From contig NZ_CP101497.1 in NCBI RefSeq assembly GCF_024362325.1, forward strand, positions 1,488,001 to 1,552,000: a stretch of 64,000 nt of DNA, read 5' to 3'. Shown here in pieces: positions 46,803-54,314 of this stretch. The position numbers and the translations under genes were made by a program. The DNA is from Microcella humidisoli (GTDB lineage Bacteria > Actinomycetota > Actinomycetes > Actinomycetales > Microbacteriaceae). The notes under the pieces were generated by a model. The model worked only from the letters and a program-made list of their open reading frames with translations. It searched no databases and was not told where the DNA came from. The stretch's first letter is position 1. The number at the start of each line of letters is the position of its first letter.

Positions 46803-47459
46803 GTGGCGCGCGCTTCGAAGAAGGCGGCCGCGACGGCCGTCGCGCCCGACGCCGCCGTGTCTGATGCCGCGGTGTCTGATGCCGCGGTGTTTGATGCCGC
46901 GGTGTCTGACGCCGCGGTGCTCGAGCCGATCGCCCGCCAGGCGCTCGGCGAAATCACGCGGCCGGCGAATGTCGGAGCCCTGCGCGACGTCGTCGTCGCC
47001 GACGATGTCGCCACCGTTCGCTTCGCCACCACCCAGGGCGGCTACCTCGGCTGGTTCTGGACGGTCTCGATCGCCGTCAACCCCGGCCTCGAGCCGAGCG
47101 TGCTCGAGACCGAGCTGATGCCCGCGGAAGGCGCTCTTCTCGCGCCCGAGTGGGTGCCGTGGGCCGACCGCCTCGAGGAGTACCTCGCGCAGCAGGCGCT
47201 CGAGGGCGCCGATGACGAGCTGGACGGCGACCTCGACGACGATGAGCTCGACGACGACGACGACCTCGACGACGACGACGATGACGACGACGACGAGGAC
47301 GGCGTCGGCGATATCGACGGCGGCCACCTCGCTGATGATGAGGCGGATGCCCTCGACGACCACCACGACGAGCACGACCTGCACGGCGACGACGGCGACG
47401 ACGTGTTCGACGGCGTCGACATCGACCTGCACCTCGACGACGAGCCGCCCGCGCCGTAG
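46803..47459 (+). CDS. DUF3027 protein with N-terminal repeats and an Asp-rich tail
   Basis: The 218-residue protein has three parts. Residues 1-38 contain an A-V-S-D-A type five-residue repeat. Residues 42-125 are the DUF3027 core ([47 protein letters not shown]), where a tryptophan-rich turn is conserved. Residues 135-215 are mostly aspartate with histidines, an extremely acidic tail. DUF3027 genes sit near serC and csp genes in actinobacteria; no function is known. The start is GTG 46803. Confidence 0.85.
   Translation: MARASKKAAATAVAPDAAVSDAAVSDAAVFDAAVSDAAVLEPIARQALGEITRPANVGALRDVVVADDVATVRFATTQGGYLGWFWTVSIAVNPGLEPSVLETELMPAEGALLAPEWVPWADRLEEYLAQQALEGADDELDGDLDDDELDDDDDLDDDDDDDDDEDGVGDIDGGHLADDEADALDDHHDEHDLHGDDGDDVFDGVDIDLHLDDEPPAP
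46851..46925 (+). repeat. 15-bp tandem repeat inside the DUF3027 gene
   Basis: Five units of GCCGCGGTGTCTGAT (with 1-5 changes) encode D-A-A-V-S/F repeats. Being a multiple of three, copy changes would keep the frame; this is a likely length-variable site between strains. Confidence 0.85.
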
Positions 47460-47498
47460 CCGCGCCGGGGCCGACTCTCTCGCGAGAGTTACCGTTCA

Positions 47499-47534
47499 TG
47501 GCACGAGTCGTGAAACGTTCACCGACTCGTGCCA
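47499..47534. repeat. Left hairpin repeat flanking the AbiEi-like gene
   Basis: TGGCACGAGTCG (47499-47510) and CGACTCGTGCCA (47523-47534) form a perfect 12-bp inverted repeat around a 12-nt loop. A related 36-bp hairpin follows the AbiEi-like gene at 48644-48679. The rest of 47460-47679 holds a CTCTCGCGAGAG palindrome (about 47477-47488) and no gene. Confidence 0.8.
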
Positions 47535-47679
47535 CTTTCGGCGCCAACCAGTCCCGAGTTCGGAGTCCTGGGCTCTGACCGCGACAGGCGCTCCTCCACC
47601 GCGCTCGCGTCCGCTCACGAATGCGCTGGCCTAGCGTCAGCGGCCCGTTGTCTTCGGGGCGCCGTGGCACGGTGCGGCC

Positions 47680-48630
47680 ATGAGCCCCCTCGAAACGCTG
47701 CCGAACTTCATCCGACTTCCAGAGCAGGTCGACCAAGGACTCCGGTCTCATGGCTACCGTTCCGTCAAGAGGGGCGAGTTGGTGCGACTCAGTCCCGGAA
47801 CGTACGTCTCGTCAGCTGACTGGAGCGAGCTCGGACCCGACGCACAGTATCTCGCGCTCATCAGCGCTGCGCTCGACCGCATCCATGCAACCGAGGTGCT
47901 GTCGCACTGGTCGGCCGCCGCGCTCTGGCAGTTGCCGATCATCGGCCAATGGCCGACCACCGTTCACGTCACGGCTCCGGCCGATGCTGCTCGGCGCTCG
48001 ACGACGATCTTGACCCGCCATCGCCGCGGGCTCATCGATCCCGCCACGAGCGTCGATCGAGTGCCTCTGACGTCGCTCGCCGAAACGGTCGTCGACATCG
48101 CCCGCGTTGCGTCGTTCTCGACGGCCCTGGCCATGGGGGATGCTGCGCTCCGGTACCACGATCAGCAGGCGCCATCACCGCCGAGCGCGCGAGCGTTTCG
48201 CCGCGAGCTGATGCGAGTCCTCGAGGGGACCGTCGAACGTCGAGGCGTCGCGCGGGCGCGACGAGTGATCGATGCCGTCGACGGGAGTGCCGACCGACCC
48301 GGTGAGTCGCTCTCGCGAGCAACGATGATCGAGGCGGGCGTGCCTCTACCGGAGCTGCAGCACCGCATCGTGAGTGCGAGCGGGAAGGTGTACTACCTCG
48401 ACTTCTACTGGCCGCAGCAGAACATCGGGGCCGACTTCGACGGGCGCATCAAGTATTTCGACCCGGCCTTCAGGGGTGGACGCTCTGTCGAACAGGTCGT
48501 CTACGACGAGAAGGTGCGAGAAGACGACGTGCGGCTCGATCTGCGCGGCTACGGGCGTTGGGACTGGACGGTTGCGGGTTCGCACAGGCTCTTGGTCGAG
48601 CGACTTCGGCGCATCGGTCTGCGGTGGTGA
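47680..48630 (+). CDS. AbiEi-like antitoxin-domain protein with endonuclease-fold C-terminus
   Basis: The 316-residue protein has an N-terminal winged-helix region like AbiEi antitoxins (residues 10-50: LRSHGYRSVKRGELVRLSPGTYVS), a middle region with LSHWSAAALWQLPI, and a C-terminal part resembling Vsr/DUF559-type nuclease folds (NIGADFDGRIKYFDP ... YDEKVREDDVR). No AbiEii toxin gene follows. Such stand-alone genes are frequent and variable in Microbacteriaceae; whether they act in defence or regulation is unknown. CACGGT lies 6 nt before ATG 47680. Base use is slightly less GC-extreme than in its neighbours, and it is bracketed by related hairpins. Confidence 0.75.
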   Translation: MSPLETLPNFIRLPEQVDQGLRSHGYRSVKRGELVRLSPGTYVSSADWSELGPDAQYLALISAALDRIHATEVLSHWSAAALWQLPIIGQWPTTVHVTAPADAARRSTTILTRHRRGLIDPATSVDRVPLTSLAETVVDIARVASFSTALAMGDAALRYHDQQAPSPPSARAFRRELMRVLEGTVERRGVARARRVIDAVDGSADRPGESLSRATMIEAGVPLPELQHRIVSASGKVYYLDFYWPQQNIGADFDGRIKYFDPAFRGGRSVEQVVYDEKVREDDVRLDLRGYGRWDWTVAGSHRLLVERLRRIGLRW

Positions 48631-48643
48631 GAGGGGCTCTCTG

Positions 48644-48679
48644 TGGCGTGAGTCGTGAAAGGTTTCGCGACTTGTGCCA
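48644..48679. repeat. Right hairpin repeat flanking the AbiEi-like gene
   Basis: This 36-bp element matches the left copy at 29 of 36 positions in the same orientation. Three stem changes convert Watson-Crick pairs to G-U pairs, so the RNA hairpin is still fully paired (48644-48655 with 48668-48679). Confidence 0.75.
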
Positions 48680-48742
48680 CGAATGACACCGCTCGCGGAG
48701 AAAGGGCGGGGGAAGGAGCGGGGAGCTGGGAGAGCAGCGCGG

Positions 48743-48970
48743 CTAGCGGCGGCGGGAGACGAGCAGGCCGGCGATGCCGAGCACGAGCCCGACGGCGATC
48801 GTCGTGAGCACGCGGGCGGGGTCGAACGGGGTGGGCGCGGCGAGCATCCCGAGCACGATCGCGAGGCCGATGAGCCAGCCGCCGAGGCCGATCGCGAACG
48901 CGAGCGCGTCGTTCGTGACCGCGGGCTCGGGCTGCGGCCGGCGCTCGTCGTGCGGAACGTAGAGCCTCAT
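48743..48970 (-). CDS. DUF2530 small membrane protein
   Basis: The 75-residue protein starts MRLYVPHDERRPQPEP, typical for DUF2530, and has two membrane helices (about 22-46 and 51-70). The function is unknown; the family is found beside serC in actinobacteria. CAGACT on the minus strand lies 7 nt before ATG 48970. The 177 bp between it and serC are a G/C-only low-complexity stretch with GGGATGCGC-type repeats and no gene. Confidence 0.8.
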   Translation of the reverse strand: MRLYVPHDERRPQPEPAVTNDALAFAIGLGGWLIGLAIVLGMLAAPTPFDPARVLTTIAVGLVLGIAGLLVSRRR

Positions 48971-49147
48971 GCGGCTCAGTCTGGCAGGGTCGCGGCGCGC
49001 GGGCGAGCCGGGCGGGGTGCGGGGGCGAGCGGCGCGCGCGTGGTGCGCGGAGGTGCGGGCGACCGGGCTGGCGTGGTGCGGGATGCGCGGGATGCGCGGG
49101 GCGAGCGGCGCGGGCGACCGGGCGCGCACGGCGCGCGCCCGCGCGGC

Positions 49148-50266
<1,119 letters not shown>

Positions 50267-50327
50267 TCAATCGTACTGAGCGCCTGCCCGGCCGATCGCC
50301 GGGCGCGGAGGCGTGCATCCCCGTCGA

Positions 50328-50346
50328 TTAGGCTAGGCAAGCCTGA
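50328..50346 (+). promoter_or_regulatory. Iron box (IdeR/DtxR operator) upstream of ideR
   Basis: The 19 bp TTAGGCTAGGCAAGCCTGA match the DtxR/IdeR consensus TTAGGTTAGSCTAACCTAA at about 14 positions and keep its dyad. Position directly before the regulator gene suggests iron-dependent autoregulation. Confidence 0.75.
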
Positions 50347-50382
50347 CTGCCACCCGTTTGCTCGAGCCCGAGAGGAGGAGCC

Positions 50383-51072
50383 GTGACCGACCTCGTCGAC
50401 ACGACCGAGATGTACTTGCGCACGATCCTCGACCTCGAGGAGGAGCAGATCGTGCCGCTGCGCGCGCGCATCAGCGAGCGTCTCGGGCACTCGGGCCCGA
50501 CGGTGTCGCAGACGATCTCGCGCATGGAGCGCGACGGCCTCGTGCGCGTCGAAGGCGATCGGCACCTCGAACTGACGCCGGGCGGCCGTGAGAAGGCGGT
50601 GGCCGTGATGCGCAAGCACCGGCTGGCCGAGCGGCTGCTCGCCGACGTGATCGGTTTGGACTGGGCGTTCGTGCATGACGAGGCCTGCCGGTGGGAGCAC
50701 GTGATGAGCGAGCAGGTTGAGCGCCGCATCATCGAACTGCTCGGCGAGCCGACGGAGTCGCCGTACGGCAACCCGATCCCGGGTCTTGAGCACCTCGGCG
50801 GCTCGGCCGCCGACGCCTTCCTCGACGGTGTCGTCTCGCTTGCCCATGCCGCGGCGGCCGGTGTGCGCACGGGCACCATTCGGCGCCTCGCCGAGCCCGT
50901 GCAGGTCGATCCCGATCTGCTCCACCAGCTGCGCGAAGCCGGTGTGGTGCCGGGTGCGGAGGCCCGCATCCGCCCCGAACCGAATGGCTATGTGAGCGTC
51001 GAGGTGATCGGCCAGGCGGAGGGGATCGACCTGCCCGCCGAGATCGCTCAGCACATCTACGTGGCTGAGTGA
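50383..51072 (+). CDS. ideR: Iron-dependent regulator of the DtxR/IdeR family
   Basis: The 229-residue regulator has an N-terminal winged helix (SERLGHSGPTVSQTISRMERDGLV), a dimerisation domain with the metal ligands of DtxR (ACRWEHVMSEQVERRI, Cys-x-x-Glu-His), and a C-terminal SH3-like domain (VPGAEARIRPEPNGYVSVEV). With Fe2+ it represses iron-uptake genes; the haem-uptake genes at 32.5-34.6 kb are plausible members of such a regulon, though no box was found there. A GAGGAGGAG ribosome binding site precedes GTG 50383. Confidence 0.92.
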   Translation: MTDLVDTTEMYLRTILDLEEEQIVPLRARISERLGHSGPTVSQTISRMERDGLVRVEGDRHLELTPGGREKAVAVMRKHRLAERLLADVIGLDWAFVHDEACRWEHVMSEQVERRIIELLGEPTESPYGNPIPGLEHLGGSAADAFLDGVVSLAHAAAAGVRTGTIRRLAEPVQVDPDLLHQLREAGVVPGAEARIRPEPNGYVSVEVIGQAEGIDLPAEIAQHIYVAE

Positions 51073-51106
51073 CTCCTGACCACTAGATGTGGTTCTGCGC
51101 GTCGTT

Positions 51107-51136
51107 TTGTCACGACTCGGTAACGTCGCGTACACT
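51107..51136 (+). promoter_or_regulatory. Promoter of the NlpC/P60 gene
   Basis: TTGTCA (51107-51112) and TACACT (51131-51136) are 18 bp apart. Transcription from about 51143 would give a leader of about 137 nt before the TTG start. Confidence 0.7.
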
Positions 51137-51142
51137 CAACCA

Positions 51143-51279
51143 GTTGCTTGGCCACACCCAACCGGTCGGCGACTCTGACGCAGGACGCTTCGCACGCCCG
51201 TCTCCTGCATCGGACCGTGGATAACACGAAAGCGGACGGGCCACGCGATGTGAGTGGCGAAGCGCAGGAGGTTTCTCTC
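51143..51279 (+). promoter_or_regulatory. Structured 5' leader of the NlpC/P60 gene
   Basis: The 137-nt untranslated region contains CGCTTCGC (51187-51194), able to pair with GCGAAGCG (51257-51264) just ahead of the AGGAGG ribosome binding site, plus several smaller GC-rich stems. Cell-wall hydrolase genes of actinobacteria are often under c-di-AMP (ydaO) riboswitches, but the conserved bases of that class were not recognised here. A riboswitch or other cis-acting control is inferred from length and pairing. Confidence 0.4.
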
Positions 51280-51972
51280 TTGGATCACAGCTCTACCTCG
51301 TGGAAGCGCTCGCTTCTGAACATCGGCGCCATGACCGCGGCAACCGCGATCGTCGCTACTCTGGCTCTTCCGGGCACCGCGATCGCGCCCCCGGCCAACG
51401 CCGAGTCGAACGCTAGCGCTGAGGCTGTTGCTCAGCTGCAGGCGACGGCGTCGCAGGAGATCGAGCTGACGGCCGAGGAGGCTGTCGTCGTCGACGCGAC
51501 GCGCGCCGAGTTCGGTGCGACGGACCCTGCGGCCCTGCGTCGCGCGCAGCTCGCTGCCGAGCGCGCTGCCGCGGCTGCCGCCTGGCGTGGCCCGTCGGTC
51601 AGCGACTTCCTCGCCAACCCGCCGTACCCGAACTTCAGCCTCGACCGTGTCGTGCAGGTGGCGCTGCAGTACCAGGGTGTTCCGTACCGCTACGGCGGCG
51701 CGACCCCGGCCGGCTTCGACTGCTCGGGCTTCGTGCAGTATGTGTACGCGCAGTTCGGCGTGTCGCTGCCGCACTCGGTGAGCGGGCAGGATGCCGCGGG
51801 CACGCGCATCTCGCGGGCCGACGCCCGCCCCGGCGACATCGTCATCATGCCCGGGCACAACGGCATCTACATGGGCAACGGCACGTTCATCGACTCGCCG
51901 CGCGCCGGCGGCGTCGTGAGCGTGCGCCCGATCTGGACCGACAACTACTGGATCGTGCGCGTCGGCATCTGA
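51280..51972 (+). CDS. Secreted NlpC/P60 (C40) cell-wall peptidase
   Basis: The 230-residue protein has a signal peptide (about 8-42, ending PPANAE), an Ala/Glu-rich helical linker and a C-terminal NlpC/P60 domain with the catalytic cysteine in AGFDCSGFVQYVYA and histidine in MPGHNGIYMG. It cleaves peptidoglycan stem peptides outside the cell. TTG 51280 is chosen as start because a perfect AGGAGG lies 8 nt upstream and the residues further upstream do not look like a signal peptide. The long leader suggests post-transcriptional control. Confidence 0.88.
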   Translation: MDHSSTSWKRSLLNIGAMTAATAIVATLALPGTAIAPPANAESNASAEAVAQLQATASQEIELTAEEAVVVDATRAEFGATDPAALRRAQLAAERAAAAAAWRGPSVSDFLANPPYPNFSLDRVVQVALQYQGVPYRYGGATPAGFDCSGFVQYVYAQFGVSLPHSVSGQDAAGTRISRADARPGDIVIMPGHNGIYMGNGTFIDSPRAGGVVSVRPIWTDNYWIVRVGI

Positions 51973-52044
51973 TTGTCACCGGATTGTCACCTCTTCTGGG
52001 TTAGCCTTGCCTCGTGGTGCCGCACGGGCACCCGAGGAGTGGCC

Positions 52045-52161
52045 ATGAGTGAGCGACGCGACATCCAAACCGTGGATGCGCGCGCCGTCTTTCGCATAGC
52101 CGCCCGCGCCCGCTGGATCGCGCCCTGTCGCGGTCTGGCCGAAGTGAGCACTGCCGCCTGA
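52045..52161 (+). CDS. 38-residue Arg/Ala-rich small ORF ending in a terminator
   Basis: The frame starts MSERRDIQTVDARAVFRIAA, has seven arginines and one WIAPCRG stretch, and is preceded by GAGGAG 5 nt before ATG 52045. TAGCCT (52002-52007) upstream is a possible -10, and a GGTGCC/GGCACC stem lies between. Its last five codons form the left arm of a strong terminator, so the unit is about 165 nt from promoter to terminator. It could be a small protein, or a leader peptide controlling the downstream HNH gene by attenuation. No homologue is recognised. Confidence 0.55.
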   Translation: MSERRDIQTVDARAVFRIAARARWIAPCRGLAEVSTAA

Positions 52162-52177
52162 CGGCAGTGCTTTTTTT
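52147..52177 (+). terminator. Rho-independent terminator overlapping the 38-codon ORF
   Basis: AGCACTGCCG (52147-52156) pairs perfectly with CGGCAGTGCT (52162-52171), followed by seven T. It is the most canonical terminator in the window. The ORF stop codon is in its loop (52159-52161). Confidence 0.93.
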
Positions 52178-52275
52178 GTGCCCGAAGGGGCAGCGGCTCG
52201 GCCTCGCACCGTGAGATGCCACGACCCGGATAGAACGCCCGCAGGCCATGCGGGCCCGTTCGACAGGAGCCGTCA

Positions 52276-52776
52276 ATGCGCACTCTCGTTCTCAACGCGG
52301 GCTACGAGCCCCTCGCCGTCGTGTCGTTCCGCCGAGCTCTCGTGCTCGTGATGAACGAGAAGGCGACGGTGCTCGCCTCCGATGGGGAGCATCCGGTGTT
52401 CGGCATCGACGGCCGGTGGGACCGCCCGAGCGTCATCGTGCTGCGCCGTTATGTGCGCGTGCCGCACTCGCGTCAAGTGCCGCTCACCCGCCGCGGCGTG
52501 CTGCGGCGCGACGGCAACCGCTGCGCCTACTGCGGCGGCAACGCCACGACCATCGACCACGTCATGCCGCGCTCGCGCGGGGGCGCCGACTCGTGGGAGA
52601 ACCTCGTGGCGTGTTGCCTCAAGTGCAACAACATCAAGGGCGACCGCACGCCGGCCGAGATGCGCTGGCAACTGCGGGTGGTGCCGAAGGCACCGCACGG
52701 CACGGCCTGGCTGGTGCGCGGTATCGAGCGCCCGCTGCCCGATTGGAACGAGTACCTGGCGCCGCTCGCCGCATGA
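52276..52776 (+). CDS. HNH endonuclease-domain protein
   Basis: The 166-residue protein has an HNH_5-type motif: RCAYCGG, TIDHVMPRSRGG, SWENLVACCLKCNNIKGDRTP, with two CxxC zinc pairs and the catalytic histidine in DH. Closely related single-copy proteins are conserved in actinobacteria, so a housekeeping DNA role is more likely than a mobile homing enzyme. AGGAG precedes ATG 52276, with a long hairpin at 52233-52261 just before it that may influence translation. The transcript may depend on read-through of the upstream terminator. Confidence 0.9.
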   Translation: MRTLVLNAGYEPLAVVSFRRALVLVMNEKATVLASDGEHPVFGIDGRWDRPSVIVLRRYVRVPHSRQVPLTRRGVLRRDGNRCAYCGGNATTIDHVMPRSRGGADSWENLVACCLKCNNIKGDRTPAEMRWQLRVVPKAPHGTAWLVRGIERPLPDWNEYLAPLAA

Positions 52777-52859
52777 TCGCGGGATGCGCGCCGTGCGCTG
52801 CGCCGCGCGTCGGGTGATTCGGCTCGGGGCCCGGAAGCCTCCCCACGCAATGTGACGTT

Positions 52860-52875
52860 CGCGGCATGTGCCGCG
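52860..52875. promoter_or_regulatory. 16-bp palindrome upstream of the deaminase-ASCH gene
   Basis: CGCGGCATGTGCCGCG is a perfect palindrome 30 bp before the -10 element of the fusion gene and is flanked by TGTG and CACA at similar distances. This is a plausible repressor operator; it could instead be a hairpin. Confidence 0.4.
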
Positions 52876-52915
52876 AGAGGCACACAGCTCATGACGGGTG
52901 CGGCAGTATGGCGAC

Positions 52916-53629
52916 ATGCGGATGCTGGAGTCGGAGAAAGCAGTTCTGAACGCTGCTGAGGCCGTGGCGCGCACACTCGGGTCGAGTGGAGATCACTCGG
53001 TTGCCGCAGCCGCGATGGACATCGACGGTCGCATCTACACCGGAGTGAATATGTACCACTTCACCGGCGGGCCCTGCGCGGAGTTAGTGGTTCTCGGGGC
53101 CGTCGCCGCCTCGGGCGGCAGGCCGATCATGACGATGGCAGCTGCTGGAGATGGCGGCCGCGGTCTCATCGCGCCGTGTGGACGTTGCCGGCAGGTGATG
53201 CTCGACACCCACCCGGACGCAATCGTGATCGTTCCGACGACTGCCGGCCCACAGCCGCGAACTCTTCGGGCCCTCCTCCCGGACACGTATCGCTTTCCGG
53301 ACGCGATGCCCCCACGACTCGTTCGCTTCAACCGTCGCTATGCCGAAGCTATCCAGTCGGGGGCGAAGAGAATGACGATCCGATTCGATGACCCGCTCTC
53401 TGTCGGCCCTGCGACGCTGATCTTTGAAGACCACCCGGAGTTCCTGTCGCTAGCGGCACGCGTGGAGTCGGTTAAGTCAGTGCCGCTGAATGAATTGACC
53501 AGCGCGCACGCGGCGGCTGAAGGCGCCGACTCGGTGGATGACCTGCGTGACGGTCTCCGCAATCACTACCCAGGCTTGCCCGACGATGCGGTAGTCGACG
53601 TCGTCGAGTTTCACCTGCAGCTGCCCTGA
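52916..53629 (+). CDS. Blasticidin-S-deaminase-like domain fused to an ASCH domain
   Basis: Residues 1-130 match the cytidine-deaminase fold and are strikingly close to blasticidin S deaminase: DGRIYTGVNMYHFTGGPCAE, then GLIAPCGRCRQVMLD. Zinc ligands Cys54, Cys88, Cys91 and the proton-shuttle Glu56 are present; Tyr47 replaces the ribose-binding Glu of ordinary cytidine deaminases, as in BSD. Residues 133-237 are an ASCH domain with KxxTxR at Lys151/Thr154/Arg156 and Glu202, the catalytic set of the N4-acetylcytidine amidohydrolase YqfB. ATG 52916 is taken because CAGTAT (52904-52909) lies 6 nt upstream (leaderless). Codon use is less GC-biased than neighbours, suggesting transfer. The combined activity is inference. 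Confidence 0.85.
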   Translation: MRMLESEKAVLNAAEAVARTLGSSGDHSVAAAAMDIDGRIYTGVNMYHFTGGPCAELVVLGAVAASGGRPIMTMAAAGDGGRGLIAPCGRCRQVMLDTHPDAIVIVPTTAGPQPRTLRALLPDTYRFPDAMPPRLVRFNRRYAEAIQSGAKRMTIRFDDPLSVGPATLIFEDHPEFLSLAARVESVKSVPLNELTSAHAAAEGADSVDDLRDGLRNHYPGLPDDAVVDVVEFHLQLP

Positions 53630-53684
53630 CGAGCGCGACGCATCCAATCTGGAATCTGACGGGCTCGTCGACCACAATGCGACC

Positions 53685-54314
53685 ATGAGCGATGCGGATG
53701 ACGCCGACGCGCGAGCGCGGTTCGAGAGCGCCCTGGCGACCGAGTACTTCGTGCTGCAGGGTGCCTCGGGCGCCACGATCTCCGAGAGCAGCAGCCGGTC
53801 GTCGCTCTACATGGTGTCGCTCTCGAGCAGCCTCATCGCACTCGGCTTCGTGCTGAACGCCTCGGCGGAGTCGTTCCTCGCCTTCGCGGCCGTGGTGCTG
53901 CCGGTGCTGTTTCTGCTCGGCACCTTCACGGTCGTGCGCCTCGTCGACACGAGCGTCGAGAACGTGCGGGTGCTGCAGCAGATGGCGCGCATCCGGAGGC
54001 ATTTTGCCGGCATCTGGCCGCCCGGCGCGCACCTCTTCGGCGTGGTCGAGACCGAGGTGGGCGAGGCGAGCCGGTCGCTCGGGCTGCGGCGGGCGAACCG
54101 CCGCGCGGTCTTCTTCACGATGGCGACGGTCATCGGCGCGGTCAACGCCGTCGTCGGCGGGGCGATCGTCGTGCTCGTGCTCACGAGTCCGCTCGGGCTG
54201 CCGACGAGCGTCGCGGTGATCGCGGGCGTGATCGCGGCGGTCGCGCTCAGTGCGATCGCCGTGGGGTATCAGCTGGCGCGGTTCGCGCCGCTCTTCCCGC
54301 GCGAGAAGTCCTAA
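53685..54314 (+). CDS. Four-helix membrane protein of unknown function
   Basis: The 209-residue protein has an acidic N-terminus, a short soluble helix (about 14-38), two membrane helices (42-82), a cytoplasmic stretch with LQQMARIRRHFAGIWPPGAHLF, and two further helices (140-195). No catalytic motif is recognised. CACAAT (53673-53678) lies 6 nt before ATG 53685, so it has its own leaderless promoter. The 2TM-soluble-2TM layout recalls SLATT-like proteins, but the match is not strong enough for a call. It converges with the esterase gene, overlapping by 4 nt. Confidence 0.7.
   Translation: MSDADDADARARFESALATEYFVLQGASGATISESSSRSSLYMVSLSSSLIALGFVLNASAESFLAFAAVVLPVLFLLGTFTVVRLVDTSVENVRVLQQMARIRRHFAGIWPPGAHLFGVVETEVGEASRSLGLRRANRRAVFFTMATVIGAVNAVVGGAIVVLVLTSPLGLPTSVAVIAGVIAAVALSAIAVGYQLARFAPLFPREKS

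Noticed and set aside
48971..49147. Possible array in the G/C-rich repeats between DUF2530 and serC
   Set aside because: Units are short, irregular and without unique spacers; it is low-complexity drift, not CRISPR. No CRISPR array was seen anywhere in the window.
51143..51279. ydaO-type c-di-AMP riboswitch before the NlpC/P60 gene
   Set aside because: Length and context fit, but the conserved GGGGA-type core bases could not be found by eye. It is recorded only as a structured leader.
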